Source of the DNA: UTPRO1 sp031400185
GTDB taxonomy: Bacteria; Desulfobacterota; Binatia; UTPRO1
Direction: 5' to 3'
DNA length: 26,828 nt
NCBI GenBank assembly: GCA_031400185.1
Contig: JANNPN010000113.1
Span: 1 to 26,828 of the forward strand
The notes beneath the pieces were generated by a model that saw nothing but the letters and a program-made list of their open reading frames with translations, ran no database searches and was not told where the DNA came from. Made by a program: the position numbers and the translations under genes. Position 1 is the stretch's first letter, and every line of letters starts with the position of its first letter. Positions 1 to 7,153 of the stretch are shown here, piece by piece.

Positions 1-1
1 C

Positions 2-370
2 GCGAGCTTCCACGTGCTGCGCACCACGGACGCCCCGGTAGTGAGCTCCGGCGGCAGCGGGTTCCGCACGCGGCCGCTGTCGGTCGCCGGCGATCCGCGG
101 GAACCGGAGGTGTACGAGGTCACCATCGCGCCCGGCTGGTCGGAGGAGGCCGCGCCGCACGCCGAGGACACCTTCGAGCACGTCATCGTGGTCCGCGGGG
201 TACTGGCGCTACGCGCCGGCGCGTCCTCCGCGCTGCTGGACGCGGGCGACGCGGTGTTCTTCCGCGCCGATCGGTCGCATGTCTACGAGAACCCGGGGCC
301 CGCCGAAACCGTGCTGCACCTCACGATGACGTATGCGGGAGATTGGGACGATTCACTGACGGATGAATGA
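2..370 (+). CDS. Cupin-domain protein, C-terminal part (5' end outside window)
   Basis: The reading frame is open to the left edge, so only the C-terminal part (about 122 residues) is visible; a GTG at 14 is probably internal. The visible part looks like a single cupin beta-barrel. It has an acidic/His motif (PHAEDTFEHVIVV), a Gly turn (GVLALRAG), then LLDAGDAVFFRADRSHVYENPG, which matches the second conserved cupin motif (GD, F, A, H, N). Cupins like this often form the C-terminal sensor domain of XRE-type regulators, where the first 60-80 residues are a helix-turn-helix. That part would lie outside the window, so the regulator identity is inference. The gene ends at a TGA just before an AT-richer intergenic stretch. 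Confidence 0.7.
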   Translation, partial: ASFHVLRTTDAPVVSSGGSGFRTRPLSVAGDPREPEVYEVTIAPGWSEEAAPHAEDTFEHVIVVRGVLALRAGASSALLDAGDAVFFRADRSHVYENPGPAETVLHLTMTYAGDWDDSLTDE

Positions 371-441
371 TGCATCGTGCCACTCGAGGGCACGGATCCG
401 AGAGAAAAACCTCGTCATTTCAGGGGTCGCCCATCCATCAA

Positions 442-447
442 TATACT
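442..447 (+). promoter_or_regulatory. Candidate -10 element in AT-richer leader of the basic protein gene
   Basis: TATACT matches the sigma-70 -10 consensus at five of six positions, inside the most AT-rich stretch of the window (about 431-530). A weak -35-like TTCAGG lies about 17 bases upstream. It would give a leader of roughly 90 bases for the gene at 542. Motif match only. Confidence 0.25.
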
Positions 448-541
448 TAAATGCAGGTGCATATGTGTTGCGCGTGGTGACGTTGGTTGATATCGATGAC
501 TCGTTTTTTGCGATCATCATATTCTCCAATGGGGGTTACAC

Positions 542-982
542 ATGGCGACAAAAAAACGAGCGGGACGTCCACGGGGTGGGGCGACGGGAACGTTGGCCGT
601 ATTGCGCCGGCGCGCCGAGGCGATGATGGGCCGGCTACGCAAGGCCGGCATGCATCAGGTCCGCACGATCGAGCGTCAGATCGATCGGCTGAACCAGCAG
701 CGCCAGGAGCTGCTCTCCGAGCTCGGCGTGGCGCTCGGCGGTGGCTCCAAGACACGGCGGAGTGCCGGTCGGCGGTCGGCGGGAGGCGGCCGGGGCCGCG
801 TCGATTGGGATCAGGTGTTCCAGAAGCTGCCGAAAACCTCGTTCAAAGCCAGTGATGTACGGGCCATCGTCCCCAGCGTCGCGGCCGGCACGCTTTCGCA
901 GCGGCTCACCGGCTGGGTCAAAGACAAGAAGCTGAAGCGCACGGGCACTCGTCGCGGGACCCGCTACGTCCGCTCCTCCTGA
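542..982 (+). CDS. Small basic coiled-coil protein with winged-helix-like C-terminus (possible nucleoid-associated protein)
   Basis: The 146-residue product is strongly basic. Residues 1-12 form a Lys/Arg/Gly tail (KKRAGRPRGG) resembling an AT-hook or histone-like tail. Residues 18-62 are a predicted amphipathic helix or coiled coil (LRRRAEAMM...IERQIDRLNQQRQELLSELG). Residues 66-86 are a Gly/Arg/Ser linker. Residues 87-146 (VDWDQVFQKLPKTSFKASDV... to GTRRGTRYVR) read as a small winged-helix-like domain ending in a basic wing. The ATG at 542 is preceded by GGGGG about six bases upstream. I infer a DNA-binding or chromatin-like role from composition and layout, without assigning a named family. 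The gene stands alone, with a strong hairpin 32 bases after its stop. Confidence 0.75.
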   Translation: MATKKRAGRPRGGATGTLAVLRRRAEAMMGRLRKAGMHQVRTIERQIDRLNQQRQELLSELGVALGGGSKTRRSAGRRSAGGGRGRVDWDQVFQKLPKTSFKASDVRAIVPSVAAGTLSQRLTGWVKDKKLKRTGTRRGTRYVRSS

Positions 983-1013
983 TCGCCGCTCTCCCCGCTG
1001 ATCCTGCTCGAAT

Positions 1014-1043
1014 GGCGGGCACCGGAGCCGATCCGGGCCCGCC
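1014..1043 (+). terminator. Strong GC stem-loop after the basic protein gene
   Basis: GGCGGGC (1014-1020), one A, CCGGA (1022-1026), a five-base loop, TCCGG (1032-1036) and GCCCGCC (1037-1043) form a 12-pair stem with a single bulged A. It starts 32 bases after the stop at 982. There is no clear T-tract, so it may be a processing or stability hairpin instead of a classic intrinsic terminator. Confidence 0.5.
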
Positions 1044-1216
1044 GCCCTGCCCGTTTCCACAGCACCTCACGACCCTACGCGCGTCCGCAAAACTACGTTC
1101 GCGACATACGACATCTATAGCGTAGCCATCGTCATTGCCCTCAGTTGACAGCCCTTTGGACCCCCTCTAAGGTCACCCCGTCCACGCTTCCAGCTGACAC
1201 CTTCGAGGCTCCGAAC

Positions 1217-1681
1217 ATGCGAATGATTCTTCCGACGGTGCGCGCGCGACGCGACGTCGATCGTGCGTTGCGAGACTTCTTTACACACTATCGCACCGTC
1301 GATTTTCGACGTTTCGTCTCGACCGTTTGTCGCTTTTACGGCGTCAGACAGCCGAAGGTTGAATGGTACGAGTATCTCGATTGGGGCAAGGGTGCCGGCC
1401 GCACGTGGGACGACGGGAAGATCGGCCTCGTGCACCCGGAGAACTGGAAGCGCGGCCGGAAGTACAACAGCATGCGGCAGTGGATCCACACCGTGCATCA
1501 CGAGATGGGACACTACATCTTCTGGTCCGACGCCGAACGGAAGGCCGACCTCTTCGCCGACAACATGATGGCCGGGGTGAATGAGGGGGGCAGAACGCGA
1601 CGCGCCCAGAAGCCGTTGACCCGGATTCGCATGACGGGCACGCAGCGCAGCGTGGCGCGCCGCCGCTCCGCCGTCGCCTGA
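1217..1681 (+). CDS. Small HExxH metalloprotease-like protein (ImmA/IrrE-type layout)
   Basis: The 154-residue product contains a zinc-peptidase motif HHEMGHY (HExxH at 95-99). It is followed about ten residues later by AERKADLFADNMM (106-118), the helix in which ImmA/IrrE-type peptidases carry their third zinc ligand and an E-x-x-A-[ND]-x-FA pattern. E107 or D111 could be that ligand. No signal peptide is seen, so it is probably cytoplasmic. The tail (123-154) is basic and looks disordered. I chose the ATG at 1217 because GAGG lies eight bases upstream; the frame is open back to a TTG at 1145. ImmA/IrrE proteins cleave or inactivate repressors, but no partner regulator is adjacent unless it is the basic protein at 542. 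SprT-like or other zincin folds are possible alternatives. Confidence 0.65.
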   Translation: MRMILPTVRARRDVDRALRDFFTHYRTVDFRRFVSTVCRFYGVRQPKVEWYEYLDWGKGAGRTWDDGKIGLVHPENWKRGRKYNSMRQWIHTVHHEMGHYIFWSDAERKADLFADNMMAGVNEGGRTRRAQKPLTRIRMTGTQRSVARRRSAVA

Positions 1682-1702
1682 CGGTCGCCGCTGGCCACCG
1701 GC

Positions 1703-3631
1703 ATGCGTCGACCGTCGCCGCACCGGGCATGGGCCGCATCGAGGCTGCGCGGCCTCGGGTCATCGAAGCCGATAAGCTTCGTGCCCTGGAAGCTGCAACG
1801 CCGTGTGACGGTCGCCGTCATGCTGGCGCTCGCCGTCGTCCCGCGCGCCGCCGCGGCAGCCGACGCGTACCCGTTCGGGTCCCATCCGATGAGCTATGCG
1901 GCGGGGACCATCCGCCCGAGCCATGTGAGCCAGGCGACACTCGACCAGGCCGTGCGCGACTTCTACGACGCCTGGAAAGCGCGCTTTCTCGAGCAGACGT
2001 GCGGCACCGGCCACTGGGTCGTCCGCACCAGCACCGACGCGCAGAACCTCACGGTCGCCGAAGGTCACGGCTACGGCATGATGCTGATGGTGCTCATGGC
2101 CGGCCACGAGCCTGCCGCGCAGCAGATCTTCGACGGCATGTTCGACTACTTCCGCCTGCACCCCACCGCCTTTCACGATCACTTGATGGGGTCGTACCAG
2201 GACCTGTCGTGCACGACGCCACCCGGCGACTTCGACAGCGCCGCCGACGGCGACCTCGACATCGCGTTCGCGCTCCTCCTTGCCGACCGGCAATGGGGGA
2301 GCTGCGGCACCGTCAACTACCTGCTCGAGGCGCAACGGGTCATCGCCGACATCGAGGACGGCGACGTCGACGCGACCAAACGCTACGTACTCCTGGGCGA
2401 TTGGGTCGGACCATCGGGAAGCGCCAAGTACTACGCGGCGACGCGCTCGTCCGACTTCATGCCCGACCACACTCGGAGCTTCGAGGCCGCGACCGGCGAT
2501 GCGGATTGGGCGACGCTGCGCGACCACACCTACGCGATCGTTGCGAGCCTCCAGGCGGACCACGCGCCGACCACGGGGCTGCTGCCGGACTTCGTGAAGA
2601 ACCCGCTCGGCACGCCCGCGCCCGTCGCCGGCGGTTTCCTCGAAGGCCCGAACGACGGCCGGTACTCCTACAACGCCTGTCGCGACCCGTGGCGCCTCGC
2701 GGTCGACTTCGTGGTCTCGGGCGAGCCCCGCGCGAAGCTCGCCGTCGAGAAGATCAACGCCTGGATTCGGAGCGCCACCGGCGACGACCCGGCGAGCATC
2801 AAGAGCGGCTACAAGCTCGACGGCACCATGATCGGCGGCGCTGACTACACTTCCATGGCCTTCGTCGCGCCGCTCGGCGTCGGCGCCATGGTCGATGGCG
2901 GGAATCAAGCGTGGCTGAACGACGTCTGGGACCTCGTCGTGACGACCCCCGCGAGCGCGGACGGCTACTACGAGAACACGCTGAAGCTCCTTGCGATGAT
3001 CGCCATGTCGGGAAACCTCTGGGCGCCGGAGCGCGTCGCGGCGGGACCGTGCGTCGCCCCGACGCTGACGCCGGCGCCCACGCCGACGGCGACACCGACC
3101 CCGGTCTGCGCCGCGAGTCCGCGCGGCGACTGCCGGACGCCCGTCGTCCCAGGCGCGGCGTCTCTCTCGCTCCGCGAGCAGGCCGTCGACGCGAAGGACT
3201 CGCTACAGTGGAAGTGGTCGCGGGGCGGCGCAACGGCCCAGAGCGATCTCGGCGACCCGACGACGACCACCCGCTTCGATCTCTGCCTCTACGACGGGAC
3301 GTCGACCCTCGTCGCAAGCGCGGCGGCGCCGGCCGGCGGCGTCTGCGGCGGCCGGCCCTGCTGGTCGCCGAAGAGCGGCGGCTTCCGCTACGGCGAGAAG
3401 GGGCTCGTGCCGAACGGTCTCGCCGCGATCGACCTCCGCACGGGAACCGAAGGCAGAGCGCGCATCGTCGTCAAGGGGAAAGGCGCACCGCTTGCCCTCC
3501 CCGCGCTGCCGATCGCGATGCTGCCTCTGACGATCCAGCTCGCGAACGACGTCGGCACGTGCTGGAGCGCGATCTACGACACCAACGTGCGCGCGAACGA
3601 CGCCGGCACTTTCAAAGCCAAGTCCGACTGA
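1703..3631 (+). CDS. Secreted glycoside hydrolase family 8 enzyme with Thr/Pro linker and unassigned C-terminal domain
   Basis: GH8 enzymes are (alpha/alpha)6-barrel endo-acting hydrolases of beta-1,4 glucans, xylan or chitosan. Visible GH8 motifs are VAEGHGYGMML (general acid E120), DSAADGDLDIAFALLLA (D184/D186, substrate distortion site) and YSYNACRDPWRLAVD (321-335). In the last motif many GH8 enzymes have Asp as general base, but here the residue is N324. A signal peptide is clear (about 31-53: LQRR, then a hydrophobic stretch, then AAAAADA). The ATG at 1703 gives an unusually long N-region, and GTG at 1781 would fit an exported protein better. The catalytic domain spans about 54-440. A Thr/Pro linker follows (452-467), then a 160-residue beta-rich domain ending in CWSAIYDTNVRANDAGTFKAKSD. 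The substrate cannot be assigned. Confidence 0.88.
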   Translation: MRRPSPHRAWAASRLRGLGSSKPISFVPWKLQRRVTVAVMLALAVVPRAAAAADAYPFGSHPMSYAAGTIRPSHVSQATLDQAVRDFYDAWKARFLEQTCGTGHWVVRTSTDAQNLTVAEGHGYGMMLMVLMAGHEPAAQQIFDGMFDYFRLHPTAFHDHLMGSYQDLSCTTPPGDFDSAADGDLDIAFALLLADRQWGSCGTVNYLLEAQRVIADIEDGDVDATKRYVLLGDWVGPSGSAKYYAATRSSDFMPDHTRSFEAATGDADWATLRDHTYAIVASLQADHAPTTGLLPDFVKNPLGTPAPVAGGFLEGPNDGRYSYNACRDPWRLAVDFVVSGEPRAKLAVEKINAWIRSATGDDPASIKSGYKLDGTMIGGADYTSMAFVAPLGVGAMVDGGNQAWLNDVWDLVVTTPASADGYYENTLKLLAMIAMSGNLWAPERVAAGPCVAPTLTPAPTPTATPTPVCAASPRGDCRTPVVPGAASLSLREQAVDAKDSLQWKWSRGGATAQSDLGDPTTTTRFDLCLYDGTSTLVASAAAPAGGVCGGRPCWSPKSGGFRYGEKGLVPNGLAAIDLRTGTEGRARIVVKGKGAPLALPALPIAMLPLTIQLANDVGTCWSAIYDTNVRANDAGTFKAKSD

Positions 3632-3678
3632 TCTCCGGCGGGGGAGCGAGGATCGCGGATTGATTCCGCCATCCGACA

Positions 3679-4476
3679 TCAAATGATGTCTTCGCCGCCG
3701 TCGACGCCGATGACGGTGCCGGTGATCCACTGCGCCTCGTCGGCGGCGAGCATCGCGATCACCCCGGCCACGTCGGACGGCTCGGTCATGCGGCCGCTCG
3801 GGTTTCGCATGCGCACCTGCTCCGCCATGTAGTCCGCCCCTGGGATCTTGCGGAACGCCGGCGTGTCCGTGACGCCGGCCCGGATCGCGTTCACCGTGAT
3901 GCCTCTGGGTCCGAGCTCGAACGCGAGCTGCCGGATGTGCGCTTCGAGCGCCGCCTTCGCGGCCGACACGGGGCCGTAGCCGGGCCAGACCCGCGTCGAT
4001 CCTGCGCTCGTCATTGCGACGACGCGGCTGCCGCGGACGAGCAGATTCCGCGCGACCGTGTCCTGCACCCAGTACACGAGGCTGTGCGCCATCACGTTCA
4101 ACGTCATTTCCATCTGCGCGGGCGTCGCGAGCCGGGCCGGCTCGGCGCCGACGAACGGGCTCAGGCTGCCGAAGGCCAGCGAATGCATCAGCACCCGCAC
4201 CGAGCCGCCGCCGTCCTCGCCGAAGCGTTGCGCGAGCGCGTCGACCACCTGCCGGCGTTTGTCGTGATCGGCGGCGTTGACGTTGAAGAAGAGCGCGTGC
4301 CGTCCGGCCTCGCGCACCGCTGCTGTGATCTCGTCGACATGTTTCATGCCGGCGCGACGATCGAGGTGGACGCCGCACACGTGGAAGCCGCGCGCTGCGA
4401 GCGTCCGCGCCGTCGCCTCGCCGAATCCGCTCGACGCGCCGAGAATGAGGGCCCATTGGTCGTCGCTTTGCGCCAT
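3679..4476 (-). CDS. SDR-family oxidoreductase, FabI/FabL-like enoyl-ACP reductase
   Basis: The 265-residue protein has a Rossmann nucleotide-binding motif ILGASSGFGEATA (GxxxGxG at 13-19). It has a Tyr-Lys pair spaced as in enoyl-ACP reductases (Y167 and K174, YX6K) in place of the YX3K of ordinary short-chain dehydrogenases, and a C-terminal TGTVIGVDGG. The motif LMHSLAFGS (96-104) matches the FabI/FabL loop with HS/A. The expected reaction is NAD(P)H-dependent reduction of the trans-2-enoyl-acyl carrier, the last step of fatty-acid elongation. I start at the ATG at 4476 (MAQSDDQW), just before the Rossmann strand; the frame continues upstream without homology-like content. The gene is divergent from the one at 4567 and convergent with the GH8 gene. 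Whether it is the housekeeping FabI or a pathway-specific reductase cannot be told. Confidence 0.82.
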   Translation of the reverse strand: MAQSDDQWALILGASSGFGEATARTLAARGFHVCGVHLDRRAGMKHVDEITAAVREAGRHALFFNVNAADHDKRRQVVDALAQRFGEDGGGSVRVLMHSLAFGSLSPFVGAEPARLATPAQMEMTLNVMAHSLVYWVQDTVARNLLVRGSRVVAMTSAGSTRVWPGYGPVSAAKAALEAHIRQLAFELGPRGITVNAIRAGVTDTPAFRKIPGADYMAEQVRMRNPSGRMTEPSDVAGVIAMLAADEAQWITGTVIGVDGGEDII

Positions 4477-4566
4477 GGCGCCGGGACCATAGAGCATGCG
4501 ATGCACCCCGGCAACCCGCTGGTTTCCTTGCGTTTCTCGGGAGCGCCCTGGTAAGGACGGGGCGCG

Positions 4567-5103
4567 ATGACGAAGCCCGGAGCGCCGGCCCCGACCGTCG
4601 AGAACCGCTGGTGGGTCGACACCGACAAAGCCAAGGAGTCGGCCAAAGGCGCCCCCAAGGGCGGGCGGCCGCCAATCGGCAGCCGCTTCTTCGACATCGG
4701 CTACGAGTTCGATCAAGAGCGCGCCAAGCTTCGCCTCACCGACTCGAACCTCAAGATTCTCGACGAGGGCAAGCCCGCCGCGAATGAGTGGCGGCTCATC
4801 CACATGGTGCCGAGCGAGTCGGTTCCGACTGGACAGATCGAGCGCATCAAGCGCCGTCTGCCTCTTCCCCCCGGCGCGCGCGGCGTGATAGTGGACTGCG
4901 GCCGTTCGGTCCGCTTCGTCCTCACGGGTGACCCGGTCGGCGAGCGTGTACTTGAGTTCACGCTTGGCGAGGAATCGTCGTTCGACTGCTGGATCCGGGG
5001 AGATTGGGTACGGGAAGAGCTGTTCCGCGACCTCGACGATGCGCTTCGCCACGCGAGGATGATCGTCGAACGATACCTCGGACCGCGGCCGCCAGCCGCA
5101 TGA
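4567..5103 (+). CDS. Hypothetical protein, 178 residues
   Basis: I do not recognise a family. The ATG at 4567 is preceded by AAGGA about nine bases upstream. Residues 1-38 are Pro/Lys/Gly-rich and probably disordered (GAPKGGRPPIG). Residues 39-175 look folded, with alternating strands and charged turns (FDIGYEFDQERAKLRLTD, GVIVDCGRSVRFVLTGD, RVLEFTLGEESSFDCW) and a final amphipathic helix (LFRDLDDALRHARMIVERYLG). No signal peptide or membrane segment is present. It lies 26 bases upstream of the small membrane protein at 5130 on the same strand, so the two are probably co-transcribed. Codon use resembles the neighbours, which supports a real gene. Confidence 0.7.
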   Translation: MTKPGAPAPTVENRWWVDTDKAKESAKGAPKGGRPPIGSRFFDIGYEFDQERAKLRLTDSNLKILDEGKPAANEWRLIHMVPSESVPTGQIERIKRRLPLPPGARGVIVDCGRSVRFVLTGDPVGERVLEFTLGEESSFDCWIRGDWVREELFRDLDDALRHARMIVERYLGPRPPAA

Positions 5104-5129
5104 TCGCGTAGTAGGAAGGGAGGCACGAG

Positions 5130-5399
5130 ATGACACAGGCAGGCCACGAGGCAGAGGAAGTCAAAGAAACCGTTTGGGTCTATTCGCAGTACGCCGTCGT
5201 TCTCCTCATCTGCATCGGTGCGGGGGTGTTTCTCGGGTACACGCTGTGGGGCAACGCGAGCGCCCTGGAGACCGAGCTCAAGACCGTGACCGAGCAGGTG
5301 AACACGCTCAAGAACGAACGCGAGACGATCAAGAGCCAACTCGCGCTCTGCATGCGCGACAAAGAAGTCTGCCAGAAGGCGGCCGGCGGCGCCCGCTAG
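5130..5399 (+). CDS. Small single-pass membrane protein with coiled coil
   Basis: The 89-residue product has a charged N-terminus (1-15). One hydrophobic helix follows (about 20-42: YAVVLLICIGAGVFLGYTLW). A heptad-like coiled coil comes next (46-77: LETELKTVTEQVNTLKNERETIKSQLALC), then a short tail with two Cys (C77, C84). The topology resembles small divisome-type or adaptor membrane proteins, but no family is recognised. A strong ribosome site (GGGAGG) lies about 11 bases before the ATG. It follows the hypothetical gene at 4567 in the same direction. Confidence 0.72.
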   Translation: MTQAGHEAEEVKETVWVYSQYAVVLLICIGAGVFLGYTLWGNASALETELKTVTEQVNTLKNERETIKSQLALCMRDKEVCQKAAGGAR

Positions 5400-5407
5400 G
5401 CCTCGCC

Positions 5408-5448
5408 GCGAGCGGATCGACGCCCGCAAGGTGCGACGGTCCGCTCGC
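5408..5448. terminator. Long perfect inverted repeat between convergent genes
   Basis: GCGAGCGGA (5408-5416) and TCCGCTCGC (5440-5448) are perfect nine-base complementary arms around a 23-base loop. They sit between the stop of the plus-strand membrane gene (5399) and the stop of the minus-strand TPR gene (5469). The position fits a bidirectional terminator. On the minus strand the stem lies beyond the TPR stop; no T-tract is obvious on either side. Confidence 0.5.
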
Positions 5449-5468
5449 ACGCGAACCCTCGCCGGAGC

Positions 5469-5825
5469 CTACTTCTCTTTTTGCTCCGCGTCTTTTTGCT
5501 CCGCGAGCTGTCGCTTCCAGTCGAGGACGCGCGCTTTCGCCCCCTCCGCCTCGGCTTCCGCGATCATTCCCTTGCGCTGATAGAACATCGAGAGGCTGGT
5601 GTGCGCGAGCGTGTCGTCGGGTGTGAGCTCGACGAGCCGCTTGCCCTGCTCGATCGCCTCGTCGAACATCTTGTTGTCGGCGTAGGCCATCGCGAGGCCG
5701 AGGATGGCATCAGTGAAGCTCGGGTCGACCGCCAACGCCTCCTTGTACGTGACGATGGCCTCGTCGAGCCGGCCGTCCGCGACGTGATCGACGGCGAGAT
5801 CGTAGAGCTCTTCGGCGCTGGGCAT
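5469..5825 (-). CDS. Tetratricopeptide-repeat protein
   Basis: The 118-residue protein is made almost wholly of TPR helix pairs, with about three repeats. Repeat 1 is around 4-36 (AEELYDLAVDHVADGRLDEA, then YKEALAVDPS), repeat 2 around 37-70 (AILGLAMAYADNKMFDEAIE), and repeat 3 around 71-104 (TSLSMFYQRKGMIAEAEAE). A charged Lys/Glu/Gln tail ends the protein. The A/Y/A and L.P pattern is typical. I start at the ATG at 5825, which begins the first helix; the frame extends to 5861 with no added repeat. There is no signal peptide. TPR proteins are scaffolds for protein-protein contact. The gene lies ten bases downstream of the exported protein at 5836-6159, so the two are likely co-transcribed. 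Confidence 0.85.
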   Translation of the reverse strand: MPSAEELYDLAVDHVADGRLDEAIVTYKEALAVDPSFTDAILGLAMAYADNKMFDEAIEQGKRLVELTPDDTLAHTSLSMFYQRKGMIAEAEAEGAKARVLDWKRQLAEQKDAEQKEK

Positions 5826-5835
5826 CGTCGCGACC

Positions 5836-6159
5836 CTAACGAATCGGGGTAGGACCGACAAGCGGCGTCGCGTTGACAGCCTCCGGGACGCCTCCTATTG
5901 CTCTCGACGCATCGACGGCTTCGATCGACACCACGAGCGCGCGCGGAACTCCGACCGTCCCACGAAAGCGCGTGAACAGCACCTGGCGTCCGGCAAACCA
6001 GTGCTCGCGGGCGATGATCTCCCTGCCGTTGACGAATCGTACCCGCACATCGGCAGCGGCCGATTGCGGTGAGCCGAATGTGACCCACGCGATCGCCGAC
6101 ATCACGACAACCGCCGACGAGACCGCGCAGGATCTGCAGCGCCGCGTGCTCGAGTTCAT
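5836..6159 (-). CDS. Small exported protein of unknown function
   Basis: The 107-residue product starts at ATG 6159 with GGAGGG seven bases upstream. A clear signal peptide covers about residues 1-36: a basic N-region with RRCR, a hydrophobic core (AVSSAVVVMSAIAWVTF) and an Ala-rich cleavage region SAAA before DV. The mature part begins VRVRFVNGREIIAREHWFA and continues QVLFTRFRGTVGVPRALVVSIE. This looks like a small beta-rich domain with a strand-turn-strand 'VNGREI' element of the kind found in short periplasmic proteins of unknown function. Its 5' end overlaps the 5' end of the divergent LuxE-like gene by up to 80 bases. The TPR gene follows ten bases downstream. Confidence 0.65.
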   Translation of the reverse strand: MNSSTRRCRSCAVSSAVVVMSAIAWVTFGSPQSAAADVRVRFVNGREIIAREHWFAGRQVLFTRFRGTVGVPRALVVSIEAVDASRAIGGVPEAVNATPLVGPTPIR

Positions 6160-7153
6160 CGCCACGCCCTCCGACGGCGATTTTGACCGCTTGGCGCTCG
6201 AGGTCCATGCCTACCAGTACCGGTCGAATCCCCCGTATCGGCGCTTCGTCGAGCGGCTCGGCGGCGCTCCGCCGCGAACCTGGCGCGAGATCCCGGCCGT
6301 CCCGGCCGAGGCGTTTCGGATGAGCGTCCTCGCCTGCGGGTCTGCCGAACGGGTGTACCGCAGCAGCGGTACGACGGCCGGCCTCGACCGGCGCGCCGCG
6401 CATCACGTGCCAGACGTCGCGGTGTATCGCAAAGCCGCGCTCGCCGGCTTCGCGAGCGCCGTGCTACCGGCGGGCACGCGCCGCCGGCTCCTGGTCGCGG
6501 CGCCGGAGCGCGGCTCGCATCCGGCGTCGTCGCTCGGGGAGATGGTGTCGTGGCTCCGCGAGCTCTACGACGAGGACTCGGTGCCGTCGTTCCTCGGCCC
6601 CGACGGCGTCGACGTCGCGCGCTTCGCCCACACGCTCGAGCGCGTGGAAAACACAGGTCCGGTCGTGATCGTCGCCGTTACCACAGCCCTTCTGCGACTC
6701 GCCGACTGGGCCGACGCATCCGGTCGGCGCTTCCCGCTCACGCCCGGGAGCCTCGTGATCGATACCGGCGGCTGTAAGGGCTACGACCGCGATCTCGGAC
6801 GGAGCGAGATCCTCGCCTGCTACCGCCGCATGTTCGGAGTAGCGCCCGCACAGGTGGTGAACGAGTACGGCATGACCGAGCTCGGCTCGCAGCTCTACGC
6901 GTGCGGCGAAGGTCCGCATCGGGCGCCGCCCTGGCTGCGGGTCGTCGTGACCGACCTCGCGACCGGACGCGAGGTGCCCCCCGGCGAGGCGGGCTGTCTC
7001 CGTTTCTTCGACCTCGCCAACTTGGGCTCCGTCGCCGCGATCCAGACCGAGGACGTCGGACGGGTGCGGCGCGGCGGCATCGAGCTCCTCGGCCGCGCTC
7101 CGGGCGCAGTGACCCGCGGATGCTCGCTGCTGAGCGCGGGGAGAGCGGCATGA
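6080..7153 (+). CDS. LuxE-like acyl-protein synthetase (long-chain fatty acid activating)
   Basis: LuxE-type enzymes activate a fatty acid with ATP and hold it as an acyl-protein for reduction by LuxC. Family signs are FDRLALEVHAYQYRSNPPYRRF (35-56), the phosphate-binding motif YRSSGTTAG (93-101), DTGGCKGYDRDLGRSEI (228-244), NEYGMTELGSQ (261-271, like the A5 motif of adenylating enzymes) and the C-terminal GRAPGAVTRGCSLL. C348 matches the region that carries the acylated Cys in LuxE. The start is uncertain. I use GTG 6080 (GGTGAG six bases before), giving 357 residues; GTG 6146 is possible. The stop overlaps the next start (ATGA), so translation is coupled with the LuxC-like gene. No luxA or luxB is nearby. 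Confidence 0.85.
   Translation: MTHAIADITTTADETAQDLQRRVLEFIATPSDGDFDRLALEVHAYQYRSNPPYRRFVERLGGAPPRTWREIPAVPAEAFRMSVLACGSAERVYRSSGTTAGLDRRAAHHVPDVAVYRKAALAGFASAVLPAGTRRRLLVAAPERGSHPASSLGEMVSWLRELYDEDSVPSFLGPDGVDVARFAHTLERVENTGPVVIVAVTTALLRLADWADASGRRFPLTPGSLVIDTGGCKGYDRDLGRSEILACYRRMFGVAPAQVVNEYGMTELGSQLYACGEGPHRAPPWLRVVVTDLATGREVPPGEAGCLRFFDLANLGSVAAIQTEDVGRVRRGGIELLGRAPGAVTRGCSLLSAGRAA

Noticed and set aside
363..626. Short plus-strand frame across the leader of the basic protein
   Set aside because: It overlaps the better-supported ATG 542 gene in another frame and has no ribosome site or recognisable content.
3655..3669. Small hairpin (GCGGA-N5-TCCGC) between the GH8 and reductase genes as a terminator
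   Set aside because: It has only five base pairs and no T-tract, too weak to call.
4477..5136. N-terminal extension of the enoyl-reductase frame
   Set aside because: It runs antisense to the gene at 4567, and the Rossmann domain begins right after ATG 4476.
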